DNA of 64,000 nt from Parabacteroides massiliensis. Its GTDB lineage: Bacteria > Bacteroidota > Bacteroidia > Bacteroidales > Tannerellaceae. A model generated the notes under the pieces. The model was not told where the DNA came from and searched no databases. It was given only the letters and a program-made list of their open reading frames with translations. The stretch is taken from NCBI RefSeq assembly GCF_900155425.1, contig NZ_LT700191.1, positions 359,918 to 423,917 of the forward strand. Direction: 5' to 3'. Made by a program: the position numbers and the translations under genes. Below, piece by piece: positions 25,295 through 34,981 of the stretch; the stretch's first letter is position 1; the number at the start of each line of letters is the position of its first letter.

Positions 25295-27106
25295 TTACTT
25301 TAATTCGTTAATAACCGACTGATTGGCTTTCTTTACGGCAGCTTCATCGATCTTGATCACTTTGCGGTCGTAGGTCATCAAACCGTTTACTTCACCTTCC
25401 ACATCGGTTGTCTGCGTGTAGACAGCAGCCGAGAATCCTCGTTTTACATAACCTTTCAGGATATTGGCATATTTCACATATTCAGCCGTCACTTCGTCGC
25501 TATTCTTAAACTGCACATACCCCCAGTTGCGTTTGTTCCACCACAGGTGATTTTCCACCGGAAGACCGATTCCGCCGTATTCGCCCAACACGTTCACACG
25601 CTGCGGGTCGAACAGGAACATATCGGGAGCCGGATAGTTATGCAAATCCAGTATATCACCACAAGGACGATGGTTACCACCGCTTGCCGGGTTCACCAGA
25701 CGGGAAGGATCGTAAGTTTTTGTCCATTCAGCCGCTTTTTCCGTTTCAAACTGTCCCCATGCTTCGTTGAAAGGTACCCAAACAACTACGGAAGGATTGG
25801 ATACGCAAAGATCCATGATCTCTTTCCATTCGCGGTAATAGTTGGCCTTGGATTCAGGCGTACGTTCATTGTCTTTTCCTCCGTTATACACATGGTGATC
25901 CCAGATATAAGAACCATGATCGCCACTCGGCATATCCTGCCATACCAGGATACCTTCCTTATCGCAATGATAATACCAACGTGCCGGTTCCACTTTCACG
26001 TGCTTACGGATCATATTGAAGCCCCAGTCTTTCGTTTTCTTGATGTCGAACAGCAAGGCCTCATCTGTCGGAGCCGTATAAAGTCCGTCAGGCCACCATC
26101 CCTGATCCAGCGGGCCATACTGGAATAAGTCCTGATTATTCAACTGCATGCGCATAATGCCGGAAGCATCGCGTTTGGAAGATATCTTGCGGAAAGCCGT
26201 ATATGACTTTACTTCATCCAGCACCTTCCCGTCTTTCGACAAAGAAACCGTCATATCATACAGATAAGGATTGGACGGGCTCCAGAGTGTCGGGTTTTGT
26301 ACAGACAAACGCAATTCCTTTCCCTGAACGCCTTTTGCAGAAGCCACAACCTGGCCTTTGTCCAACAGCTTCACGGTGACGATACCCGAATTGCAGTTGC
26401 AAGAAGTTCCGACCGTCACATTCAGCGTGTTATTGTCGATATTGGGAATAGACTTCACGGAAGTCACATGGGCGGCAGCTACCGGTTCCAACCATACTGT
26501 CTGCCAGATACCTGTCACAGGCGTGTACCAAATACCTTCCGGACGGGAAGTCTGTTTACCGCGCGGTTGATATCCCTTATCGCTCGGGTCCCATACACGG
26601 ACAACCAGCTTCTGATTGCTCTTTCCGGTCAGATACGGAGTAATATTGAAAGAGAACGGAGTGAAACCTCCTTTGTGGGAGCCGATCAGTATGTCATTGA
26701 CAAACACATCTGCTTTCCAATCCACCGCACCGAAATTCAGTACGATATCTTTATTTTTCCATGCAGTAGGAACAGAGAAAGTACGTTTATACCATAACTC
26801 GTTTTTTTCACCTACTTCTTTCTGGACTCCGGAAAGAGAGGATTCGACAGCAAAAGGAACCAAAATCTTGCCATCGAACGTTGCCGGTTCTACATCGCCG
26901 ACCGGTTTGATGGCATATTCCCATTCGCCGTTCAGATTCTGCCAATCTCCACGTTCCAATTGCGGACGGGGATATTCGGGAAGGACGTTCGTCGGATTCA
27001 CTTGTTCCGACCACGGTGTCTTGATCTTATCTCCTACCGGTTTCCATTGAGCCTGTGCGCCCAAGGTCAGTGCCAATGCACAACATACTAATAAGGCCTT
27101 TTTCAT
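25295..27106 (-). CDS. Glycoside hydrolase family 2 enzyme (proximal)
   Basis: The 603-residue secreted protein has a signal peptide ending at about residue 19 (LGAQA) and the same GH2 domain order as its neighbour. The acid/base Glu lies in VWVPFNEAWGQF and the nucleophile in NVLGEYGGIG. The lead stretch NVLPEYPRPQLERGDW is typical of a Bacteroidota GH2 subgroup. Sequence differs clearly from the downstream GH2, so the two probably act on different linkages of one glycan. The ATG is formed within an AAATCATAAATCATG repeat. Confidence 0.88.
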   Translation of the reverse strand: MKKALLVCCALALTLGAQAQWKPVGDKIKTPWSEQVNPTNVLPEYPRPQLERGDWQNLNGEWEYAIKPVGDVEPATFDGKILVPFAVESSLSGVQKEVGEKNELWYKRTFSVPTAWKNKDIVLNFGAVDWKADVFVNDILIGSHKGGFTPFSFNITPYLTGKSNQKLVVRVWDPSDKGYQPRGKQTSRPEGIWYTPVTGIWQTVWLEPVAAAHVTSVKSIPNIDNNTLNVTVGTSCNCNSGIVTVKLLDKGQVVASAKGVQGKELRLSVQNPTLWSPSNPYLYDMTVSLSKDGKVLDEVKSYTAFRKISSKRDASGIMRMQLNNQDLFQYGPLDQGWWPDGLYTAPTDEALLFDIKKTKDWGFNMIRKHVKVEPARWYYHCDKEGILVWQDMPSGDHGSYIWDHHVYNGGKDNERTPESKANYYREWKEIMDLCVSNPSVVVWVPFNEAWGQFETEKAAEWTKTYDPSRLVNPASGGNHRPCGDILDLHNYPAPDMFLFDPQRVNVLGEYGGIGLPVENHLWWNKRNWGYVQFKNSDEVTAEYVKYANILKGYVKRGFSAAVYTQTTDVEGEVNGLMTYDRKVIKIDEAAVKKANQSVINELK

Positions 27107-27154
27107 GATTTATGATTTATGATTTGTAAATGATTATAATTCTCAATTTTCTCA
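27107..27154 (-). repeat. AT-rich junction repeats between the fusion hydrolase and GH2
   Basis: On the reverse strand the stop TGA of the upstream gene sits in AATTGAGAAAATTGAGAATT, and tandem AATCATA units lead directly into the ATG of the GH2 gene. The order (TTGA-type words at the stop, ATCATA-type words at the start) is repeated at the junction before gcvP. Confidence 0.6.
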
Positions 27155-30109
27155 ATTAACAAACTCCGGAGCTTCCGCTTCCAGCGAAGGACTTGCCCCT
27201 TCGACTTCCGGCCAGCCATCTTTCCAACGGATCCGGTCCAACATCAAGACACGTCCGGTAGGATGCGCCCGGCTCACGGCGTGATAGAGGATCCAGTCGT
27301 TTCCACGGTCGTCCGCCACGATTTCCGAATTATGCCCCGTGCCGACAAAAGCATCATTTCCATGGATCAATATCTCGTGATGATTTTCCATCATCGGCTG
27401 CCCCTGTTTGTCCGTGTACGGGCCGAACAGGCTGTCAGAACGGCCTACAACTGTAGTATAGGTACTTTTCAATCCTTCACAACAACTCCCTATCGAGGCA
27501 AACAGATAATAATAATCGCCTCTTTTATGGATGTAAGTACCTTCGTAGGCGGTTCCGGCAACCTGTCTTTTCTTGGCTCCGTCCCGAACAGATAGGCCGT
27601 CTCCCGACAGCTCTATCCCATAGATACCGCGGAAACTACCCCAAAACAGGTATTTTTTCCCGTTATCTTCCATGAAAAATTGGTCTATAGAATTTTGAAC
27701 TTGAATTGTCTTGCTTCGGAACAACGGTCCTTTGTCGATGAACGGTCCTTCCGGCTTGTCGGAAATAGCGGCACCGATCCCGCAAGTCCATTCGCCTCCC
27801 CAGACGGACATGGAGTAATATAATACATATTGTCCGCCGATATAATTGATGTCCGGCGCCCATAAGCCACCTTTCGGTTCGAAGGTCGGACGTGTTTCTT
27901 CCGTGAAAGCCGTCCCGATCTCTTCCCAGTCCACCAAGTTGCGTGAACGATGGATCGGCGTGTTGCGGATATCTTCGGTTGCATACAGATAGAAATAGCC
28001 ATCATTCGCTTTGATGACGGTCGGATCAGGCAAGCTGTAATCGATCACCGGATTCCGGTAAGTGCTCTTGGCCACTGTGGCCGGTTCTTCCGCCGGTTCC
28101 GGACGACAAGAAGGTTTATGCATCTGCTGTTCCAACATCTTCATAAAAAAGCCGCCTACCACCGAGCGGGCACGCATATTGATGGACCGGCCGTCGGTCG
28201 CCTCGTACCAGTCGGTCAAAGGCACGCGAGGTTCGGTTTCGTTCACATATTTATACGCGGGTGAAACCAAACGCGAGAAATCTTCTTGAGTATCAGCCAG
28301 GCAGGCCGTCCATAAGATCCAATCGACTTTGGTATAGGTCTTGCGACTGTCAAGCGGAAGGCCGAACGGCTGCTGCCGGTTCAAATAGAAAGCGACCTCT
28401 TTCCGGGCGATCCTGTCCGGAAAAATATGCAAACCCAACACTTTATCCCAAACCAGATTGTACTTCTGGCTCCAAGTGTTTTCCCGATCGAATGTCAACC
28501 GGAAATGATCTCCATCGTCAGCCATCCGTTCCCATTTCTTCGCCATTTCACGAGCGGCAGAAACATACCGAACCGCCTGTTCCTCATCTCCCAACATCTC
28601 GGCCAATTTGCCATATCCGGCAATACCCATGATCGCTTTTATCGAAAGGTTGGCATTATGAGCCAAATGTCCGGCAAAATCATCCGTACACAACTGGTTC
28701 TCCGGATCAAGCCCTTCTTTCAACAAGTAATTAGCCCAAACGCCCAATGTTTTCCAATGCTTGCGGGCATAATCCGCATTGCCTTCGCGCAGAGCGATGG
28801 CTGTTGTCAGAATCAACATATTCCCACATTCTTCGACCGGCATATCGAATGGATACGTTTGCCCGTTGGCATGCGGATAGGTCCCGACATCATGGGCGGC
28901 AAAAGGCTTGTTCCATTGTCCGCTTTCACTGTAATAAAAAATCGGATTCAACATACCTTTCAGAAGTTCCGGGTTATAAAGCAAGAACAAGGGAGCAGAC
29001 GGATACGTCACATCAACCGTACCGATCGAACCATTGCTGAAATTCTCTTTGGAAAGGAACAACAGGTTCCCATCTTTATCTTCCACGAGTTTGTGGGCAG
29101 CTACCGCCTGGCGGTAAGCGACGGCACAAAGTTCTGCATATTCTTTTCCTCCGGCCTTTTCCGCATCCTCCATCAAACGAGTGTCGAAATGCCGGCAGCG
29201 ATCCATAACCGAACGATATTCTTCAGCCGATCCTTCAAAGGCCTGCCGAATGTTTTTCTTCCCGTTATGCTTCCAATATCCCATACGATTGTCCTTGAAA
29301 TACTGGATCGAATACAAATCGTCATAGCCGACCATCAGGAAACCTGATTGAGGAGAACCGGACATTGTCTTCATATCGTGACTGAAAACAAGTTGTTGCC
29401 GGTCGTTCACTTTCATCTCTGTCTGTTTTTTCGTCCGGGCTGCCAGATAAAAATATCCCCAGTCGATACGGACATCATCTCCTTTACGTACCAAGACAGG
29501 TTGCTCGACGGTTCCGGCTTTCAGATACGAAATGCCGTTTTCCTCTTCAAAGGCCACTGTCACAGCCTGATCGTCCGAATGAACAGCCAAAGAAGGAGAA
29601 GCCTCGACCGTCAGACGGGTTTCATGTGCCTTTCCATCCGTGGCATGGACCTGCCAGGATATATAGTTGACAGGCGTGGACATACGGTCCAGATCATCCA
29701 ACAAAAGAGGAGACGTAAAAATGAGATCCAAACAGATCGGACCACATTCGAATGTATAATAGGTCTGTGTCGGAAGAACATTCACCGACCGTTGAATCGC
29801 TGCTTTTTCAAAACGTACCGGAGTCTCTTCCGTCGAAACTTCTTTCCCCATAAAACGATAAGAAACCCCATCAACATCGATAACGCCCAACAGCCCCTGC
29901 CCCTTTCCGGTCCAGTGACGGGTCACATCCTCGTTCAGCCGGTCCGTAAACGACCAAATACTGGTGTAAGGATCTATTGTTATCAGAGGATAAGCCGGAG
30001 AACGCAAGGCACTCTTCTTATCCGGCTGAAACAAATCTCCTGAACCGCAGGATACGTTCAGTATCCCAAGGCAGCAAACCACCAATAGTATCAGAGAGGT
30101 TCCCTTCAT
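27152..30109 (-). CDS. Lipoprotein fusing a glutaminase-like (DUF4965/DUF1793) module to a GH43 domain
   Basis: From ATG 30109 the protein is 985 residues and starts with a lipoprotein signal (LLVVCCLGILNVSC). Residues about 30-660 carry the DUF4964/DUF5127/DUF4965/DUF1793 order of fungal-type glutaminases and relatives (ITIDPYTSIWSF near the start; HANGQTYPFDMPVEECGNML near 400). Residues about 690-975 form a GH43 five-blade propeller: NPVIDYSLPDPTVIK with the catalytic Asp, then GLWAPDINYI, and a Glu in GTAYEGTYIHK. GH43 members cut arabinosides or xylosides. An earlier ATG at 30142 would add 11 residues before the signal and is less likely. Confidence 0.82.
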   Translation of the reverse strand: MKGTSLILLVVCCLGILNVSCGSGDLFQPDKKSALRSPAYPLITIDPYTSIWSFTDRLNEDVTRHWTGKGQGLLGVIDVDGVSYRFMGKEVSTEETPVRFEKAAIQRSVNVLPTQTYYTFECGPICLDLIFTSPLLLDDLDRMSTPVNYISWQVHATDGKAHETRLTVEASPSLAVHSDDQAVTVAFEEENGISYLKAGTVEQPVLVRKGDDVRIDWGYFYLAARTKKQTEMKVNDRQQLVFSHDMKTMSGSPQSGFLMVGYDDLYSIQYFKDNRMGYWKHNGKKNIRQAFEGSAEEYRSVMDRCRHFDTRLMEDAEKAGGKEYAELCAVAYRQAVAAHKLVEDKDGNLLFLSKENFSNGSIGTVDVTYPSAPLFLLYNPELLKGMLNPIFYYSESGQWNKPFAAHDVGTYPHANGQTYPFDMPVEECGNMLILTTAIALREGNADYARKHWKTLGVWANYLLKEGLDPENQLCTDDFAGHLAHNANLSIKAIMGIAGYGKLAEMLGDEEQAVRYVSAAREMAKKWERMADDGDHFRLTFDRENTWSQKYNLVWDKVLGLHIFPDRIARKEVAFYLNRQQPFGLPLDSRKTYTKVDWILWTACLADTQEDFSRLVSPAYKYVNETEPRVPLTDWYEATDGRSINMRARSVVGGFFMKMLEQQMHKPSCRPEPAEEPATVAKSTYRNPVIDYSLPDPTVIKANDGYFYLYATEDIRNTPIHRSRNLVDWEEIGTAFTEETRPTFEPKGGLWAPDINYIGGQYVLYYSMSVWGGEWTCGIGAAISDKPEGPFIDKGPLFRSKTIQVQNSIDQFFMEDNGKKYLFWGSFRGIYGIELSGDGLSVRDGAKKRQVAGTAYEGTYIHKRGDYYYLFASIGSCCEGLKSTYTTVVGRSDSLFGPYTDKQGQPMMENHHEILIHGNDAFVGTGHNSEIVADDRGNDWILYHAVSRAHPTGRVLMLDRIRWKDGWPEVEGASPSLEAEAPEFVN

Positions 30110-30177
30110 TTTTCTATATGTATAATAAAGCACAACATTCATAAGAACTTAAATTTCTTTTGTCTGAAATCCTGATG

Positions 30178-30185
30178 CAAAGATA
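30178..30185 (-). promoter_or_regulatory. Predicted -7 box of the glutaminase-like/GH43 gene
   Basis: TATCTTTG on the reverse strand lies in the divergent region shared with the hybrid sensor gene, consistent with control of the hydrolases by that sensor. Confidence 0.45.
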
Positions 30186-30281
30186 TTTCCACATCTTTAA
30201 AACCTCTTTCAAGGATCAATCCGAAGCTTTCAAATATCAATCAAAATCGTACAAAAGCCTCTCAAATAGTGTTTTTTTACT

Positions 30282-30289
30282 TATTTTTG
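30282..30289 (+). promoter_or_regulatory. Predicted -7 box of the hybrid two-component system gene
   Basis: TATTTTTG lies 30 bases before ATG 30320. An in-frame ATG at 30269 lies upstream of this box, which argues for the downstream start. Confidence 0.45.
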
Positions 30290-30319
30290 CAGCGTACGAA
30301 AGATGAACAACTACTTTGT

Positions 30320-33300
30320 ATGAAATTTTTCCTGACAACCATAACAGGCTTGCTGTTGCTACTCCTTCCCTACTCCGGCAAGGCGCACGATTTGTATTTC
30401 CGCCACTATACCAACAAACAAGGATTATCACACAACACGGTCTATTGTGCCCTACAGGATAAAAAAGGATTCATGTGGTTCGGGACGGACGACGGGCTGA
30501 ACCGCTTCGACGGTCACCAGTTCCGTATTTACCGCTACAACTCGTACGACCCGGAAAGCCTGCCGAACGACAGGATCATCAGCCTTTTCGAAGATTCGAC
30601 CGGCAGGATATGGGTCTGCACCTATTCCCACACCTGCTATTACGACTATCAAACAGATACATTTCATCCTCTGACCTTTTCCGACAGCAACAACACTCCG
30701 GAATATTTCCAACAAATCAGGGAAGACAATAAAGGAAATTTATGGCTGATGAGTTACAACCGGATTGCCCGTTATGCTCTTTCCGGCGAAAGCAGCCCGC
30801 ATTTCTATTCCGAAGGAGAACAAGTTAGCCTAATAGACATCACGATGAACGAAGAGAGCGAACCGATCCTCGCCGGACGCAGCGATCTGTTTTTCTACAA
30901 ACCGGAGACAGACAAATTCGTCCATATCCCGTTACTGACCGAAAAGGAAAAAGAAAACCCGATCAACCTTTCCAAGCTTTGCCTCGTGCCGGACTGGGGC
31001 ATACTGGTCGGAACAGATCGTGCGGGACTCAAGTTCTACGACCGGCACAGCCGGAAAACGGAAACGGTCATTCCTGACATACAGGTCCGCGACATCAAAC
31101 AGTACAGTGAAAATACCTATTGGATCGCATCCGAATCCGGTATCTATATATTGAATATGGTGGACCGGAGCATCACGCACCTGCAAAAATCGTTAACAAA
31201 CGAATATACGATTTCCGACAATGCAGTCTACTCGATCACAAAAGACCGTGAAGGAGGAATATGGGTTACCACCTTTTTCGGTGGGATCAATTATCTGCCC
31301 AAAGAATATGTCCCGTTCAAATACTTTATCGGAGGAAAAACCCATTCGGGAATGTTGGGAAATGCCGTACGCGAAATCTGTCCGGACCAGTACGGCAACC
31401 TCTGGTTAGGGACGGAAGACAACGGGATCAACCGCTACACCCCCGCTACAGGCGAGATCACAAACTTCTCCCGTACCAACCCCTTCCACCCGCTTTCGGC
31501 AACCAATATCCACGGTCTGCTTACCGACGGCAACCGGTTATGGGTAGGGACATTCAACACCGGAATAGACCTGTTGGATATTCCTTCCGGAAAAGTCATC
31601 GAACGATATACCCGGAGCAATACCGGCAATCTGCTTCCGGCAGACTTCATACTCTGCTTTTGCAAACTTTCAGAAGACGAAATCCTGATCGGGACCTCCG
31701 CCGGGCTTGTCCTCTTCAATAAAAAAGAAGAACGTTTCATTCCCTGGGGAACAGAGATCAAATCGCTGGTGCGTCAAATCTTCAAAGACAGCAAAGGAGA
31801 CATATGGATCGCGACTTCTTCCGGCGCTTACCGCTATTCCCAAACCGACAAGAAGTTTGCACATTATACATCCAGCCGCGAACGGTCGCAGACCATCGGC
31901 GACAATAACGTGACTTCCATATTCGAAGATTCGAAAAACAGGATTTGGGTGACAACCGTCTACGGATTCTCTCTATATAACGAAATATCGGATTCATTCA
32001 ACCGCATCACAATCGAAAACGGACTGCCCAGCAATATCGTATACCGTATATTGGAAGACGACGAACATCTTTTCTGGATTGCAACAGCCAACGGGCTGGT
32101 TCGTTTTAATCCGGAGACATACGTGATGAAAACTTTCTCATACACGGATGGCCTGCCCGAAGCGCAATTCAACTATTGTTCCGCCTACAAAATGCCGGAC
32201 GGGACCATGTATATGGGAACTATTAACGGAATGATAGCCTTTAATCCGCGTGATTTTAAAGAAGATGTTTACTCCCCGCCGGTATGCATCACTCGCATAG
32301 ATGTGCAGGACGACCGTATCGGTGCTCCTAAATATAACGTCAACCGGATTATGAAAAACGGAGAATTAAGGCTTCCGCATAACCGTTCGACCTTTACCCT
32401 TTCGTATGTCGCATTGAGCTACACCTCACCGGACGCGCTCCAGTATGCCTACCGCCTGGACGGAAGTGACAAGGACTGGATCTATATGAAACAGAATAAA
32501 GACGTGACCTTTGCCAACCTGTCACCCGGCAACTATGTTTTCCGTGTAAAATCGACCAACAGCAGCGGAGTTTGGCAGGATAACGAAACGACTCTCCGGA
32601 TCACAGTGACACCGCCGTTCTGGGCTACCGGATGGGCATTGCTCATTTATTTTCTGATCTTATGCCTGTTGATCATACTTTGGTATAACTATAAAAAAGC
32701 CAAACTGGAAGAGAAACACCGCATCAACCGCGAAATATTCGAAAGCAAGAAGGAGAAAGAGCTTTACGATGCAAAAATACAGTTCTTTACCTTTATCACA
32801 CATGAAATACGGACACCACTCACCCTGATCAAGGCTCCGTTGGAAAAAATCCTCCGTTCGGGAGATGGGACACCTGCCACACAAGAGAACTTGCGGATCA
32901 TCGAGAAAAACACCGGCCGGCTGTTAGACCTCAGCAATCAGTTATTGGACTTCCGCAAGACGGAAAGCCGTGGGTTCAAACTAAACTATGCCACGACCGA
33001 TGTCGTCCTCTGGCTGGAAACGATCCTGCACCCGTTTCGCCCGGCTTTCGAACAAGAGAACAAGATTTTCACGGTCAAACTACCGGAACAACCTTTCGAA
33101 GCCAGCCTGGACCGGGAAGCGTTCTCCAAGATCGTCAGTAACCTGGTCAGCAACGCACTGAAGTATTCGGACAACCGGATATCGCTCGAGCTGCTTCCTC
33201 CTTCGGGTGAAGAGCGAATGTTCGCCTTGCTCGTCACCAACGACGGACATCTGATCCCCGACAGTGAAACCGAGAACATATTCAACCCGTTCTATCGGCT

Positions 33301-34279
33301 CAAAGAGACAGAAAATCGGCAGGGCAGCGGTATCGGTTTATCGTTAGCCCACTCTTTAGCCGAGTTCCACCGCGGCAAACTCTTCTACCGGCAAACGCCG
33401 GACGGCTTGAACCAGTTTGTCTTGATGTTGCCGGAACAGCAAGAAGGCTGTTATCGGATCGCTGCCGGAAACGAAAAAGAGAATACGGAAATTGTTACTT
33501 TGACCGAAACCGGCAAATCCGTGATCTTGATTGTCGAAGACCAGGATGACATGCGCCACTTTATCGCCCGCGAACTGAAGGAAACATATCAGGTGTTAGA
33601 AGCGGAAAACGGGAAAGCAGCCCTCGATCTGGTCCGTAAGAATACGGTCAACCTGATCATCAGCGATGTCATGATGCCGATCATGGACGGTTTCGAACTT
33701 TGCAACGAAGTGAAAAATGATGTCAATGTCAGCCACATCCCGTTTATCTTGCTGACAGCACAACATAACCTGCAATCGCGCCTGAAAGGCCTGAACACGG
33801 GGGCCGATGCCTATATGGAGAAGCCATTCTCCATCGAACTGCTGACGGCACAAGTCAGCAACCTTTTGAAAAACCGCGAGCTGCTGAACAAAACATATTT
33901 AGAGAAACCGCTCGCTCCGGTAGCCTCCCTCGCCGTTTCACCGGTAGATGATATTTTCCTTCGCAAACTGAACGAGTATCTGGAAGAGAACCTCAGCAAC
34001 GAAGCCCTTTCTGTTGAAATGCTTGCCGACACAATGGGAATGAGCACATCCAGCCTCTACCGTAAAGTCAAGGGCCTGTCCGGTATTTCCCCTAACGACT
34101 TCATCCGCATTGCCCGCTTAAAAAAAGCGATCCTGCTGATGCAGAACGGGGAGAACCGCATAAGCGAGATCGCTTTCCAAGTAGGCTTCTCCTCCCCGGC
34201 TTATTTCTCTACCTGTTTCCAGAAACAATACGGAAAGACACCATCGGAATATCTGAAGCAAACGGGAACGAAAAATTAA
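30320..34279 (+). CDS. Hybrid two-component system sensor-regulator (HTCS)
   Basis: The 1319-residue protein combines all parts of a Bacteroidota polysaccharide sensor. A signal peptide (residues 1-19) precedes periplasmic propeller repeats (many motifs such as GFMWFGTDDGLNRFDG and NLWLGTEDNGINRY), then a Y_Y_Y domain. A membrane helix lies at about 764-790. The histidine kinase has His828 in THEIRTPLTL, the ATPase domain GSGIGLSLAHSL, a receiver with Asp1116 in IISDVMMPIMDG, and a C-terminal AraC-type DNA-binding domain (about 1215-1315). It probably senses a glycan fragment and activates the adjacent hydrolase genes. Confidence 0.94.
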   Translation: MKFFLTTITGLLLLLLPYSGKAHDLYFRHYTNKQGLSHNTVYCALQDKKGFMWFGTDDGLNRFDGHQFRIYRYNSYDPESLPNDRIISLFEDSTGRIWVCTYSHTCYYDYQTDTFHPLTFSDSNNTPEYFQQIREDNKGNLWLMSYNRIARYALSGESSPHFYSEGEQVSLIDITMNEESEPILAGRSDLFFYKPETDKFVHIPLLTEKEKENPINLSKLCLVPDWGILVGTDRAGLKFYDRHSRKTETVIPDIQVRDIKQYSENTYWIASESGIYILNMVDRSITHLQKSLTNEYTISDNAVYSITKDREGGIWVTTFFGGINYLPKEYVPFKYFIGGKTHSGMLGNAVREICPDQYGNLWLGTEDNGINRYTPATGEITNFSRTNPFHPLSATNIHGLLTDGNRLWVGTFNTGIDLLDIPSGKVIERYTRSNTGNLLPADFILCFCKLSEDEILIGTSAGLVLFNKKEERFIPWGTEIKSLVRQIFKDSKGDIWIATSSGAYRYSQTDKKFAHYTSSRERSQTIGDNNVTSIFEDSKNRIWVTTVYGFSLYNEISDSFNRITIENGLPSNIVYRILEDDEHLFWIATANGLVRFNPETYVMKTFSYTDGLPEAQFNYCSAYKMPDGTMYMGTINGMIAFNPRDFKEDVYSPPVCITRIDVQDDRIGAPKYNVNRIMKNGELRLPHNRSTFTLSYVALSYTSPDALQYAYRLDGSDKDWIYMKQNKDVTFANLSPGNYVFRVKSTNSSGVWQDNETTLRITVTPPFWATGWALLIYFLILCLLIILWYNYKKAKLEEKHRINREIFESKKEKELYDAKIQFFTFITHEIRTPLTLIKAPLEKILRSGDGTPATQENLRIIEKNTGRLLDLSNQLLDFRKTESRGFKLNYATTDVVLWLETILHPFRPAFEQENKIFTVKLPEQPFEASLDREAFSKIVSNLVSNALKYSDNRISLELLPPSGEERMFALLVTNDGHLIPDSETENIFNPFYRLKETENRQGSGIGLSLAHSLAEFHRGKLFYRQTPDGLNQFVLMLPEQQEGCYRIAAGNEKENTEIVTLTETGKSVILIVEDQDDMRHFIARELKETYQVLEAENGKAALDLVRKNTVNLIISDVMMPIMDGFELCNEVKNDVNVSHIPFILLTAQHNLQSRLKGLNTGADAYMEKPFSIELLTAQVSNLLKNRELLNKTYLEKPLAPVASLAVSPVDDIFLRKLNEYLEENLSNEALSVEMLADTMGMSTSSLYRKVKGLSGISPNDFIRIARLKKAILLMQNGENRISEIAFQVGFSSPAYFSTCFQKQYGKTPSEYLKQTGTKN

Positions 34280-34290
34280 ATTACATGGAA

Positions 34291-34628
34291 TTACAAGCCA
34301 TTCTCTTTCTTTACCAGAGCAAGAAGTTTCGTGATTTCATCTGACGAGATCGTTTCACGCTCTTCTTTATCATACATATAAAAAGAACAATTGTTCCGGT
34401 TTCCTCATCGACAGAGTAAGTAAAAGTAATTACACGTGCACCATGACTTTTACCTTTATTCTTGCTGTCGATCGCCATCCGTACCTTCCGGACTCCGCCA
34501 CCCAGGCTGACACCGGCTTCGGGATTGACGTGGAGTTCAGCCAGCAAACGGGCATAATCCTGCGACATGGAATGGTATTTTTTGCCAAGGCGTCTCAATT
34601 CTTTGGCAAAAGTTGATATATATTTATT
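34291..34628 (-). pseudogene. RelE/ParE-type toxin gene, frameshifted and without ATG
   Basis: The reverse strand reads as a RelE/ParE-family toxin: ELRRLGKKYHSMSQDYARLL, then GVRKVRMAI, then ARVITFTYSVDEETGTIVLF. After that the frame breaks in a run of five A (34380-34384, T on the coding strand). Adding one base restores YMYDKEERETISSDEI, the usual family C-terminus, up to TAA at 34291. As written, translation goes off-frame and stops at 34311. No ATG occurs in the first 30 codons' worth of family-like N-terminus except one ten codons inside; only a TTG at 34598 is available. It follows the antitoxin gene directly. Confidence 0.65.
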
Positions 34629-34911
34629 CTATAGTCCATGAAGCAATTCTTCTGCATCAGGTAATTTCTTGCCTGCCTTCTTCGCCTGATAGAACTCGTT
34701 CAGCCCCGAACGGATACCGTCCAGAATTTCCTGCTTGCTGATATACTCCACCTCTTCCTCGTTGACGACCTGCCGCTACCTGCCGCTCTTTCACTTTGGC
34801 AAGAGCACGTGTCAAAGTGCGCTTAACGGTTTTCAGCACGTCGATATCTTCCGTGTCCAGTATATCACGCATAAGTTCGATGCGCAAGGAATCTACATCT
34901 AATGTTGTCAT
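34629..34911 (-). pseudogene. Antitoxin gene disrupted by a 10-bp tandem duplication
   Basis: The frame begins MTTLDVDSLRIELMRDIL and continues as a helical antitoxin-like protein to KVKERQV. There ACCTGCCGCT (plus strand) is present twice in tandem, 34768-34777 and 34778-34787, and shifts the frame to an arginine/glycine-rich tail ending at 34657. Removing one copy restores NEEEVEYISKQEILDGI to a stop at 34629, immediately before the toxin. The pair was therefore a standard antitoxin-toxin operon that has lost both reading frames, unless one of the shifts is a sequencing error. Confidence 0.65.
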
Positions 34912-34927
34912 ATTGAGTATTTTATGA

Positions 34928-34965
34928 TTTTGGACAAAGGTACGTTTTTATTCCTTTGTCCAAAA
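34928..34965 (-). promoter_or_regulatory. Palindromic operator over the toxin-antitoxin promoter
   Basis: TTTTGGACAAAGG (34928-34940) and CCTTTGTCCAAAA (34953-34965) are perfect inverted repeats. On the reverse strand they overlap a -7 box TACCTTTG (34935-34942) and a -33 TTTG (34961-34964) with an 18-base spacer. One arm covers each promoter box, as expected for antitoxin autorepression. Confidence 0.65.
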
Positions 34966-34981
34966 ACATTTATACCAAACA

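Noticed and set aside
30269-30319. An N-terminal extension of the hybrid sensor from ATG 30269.
   Set aside because: It lies upstream of the -7 box and would place 17 residues before a normal signal peptide.
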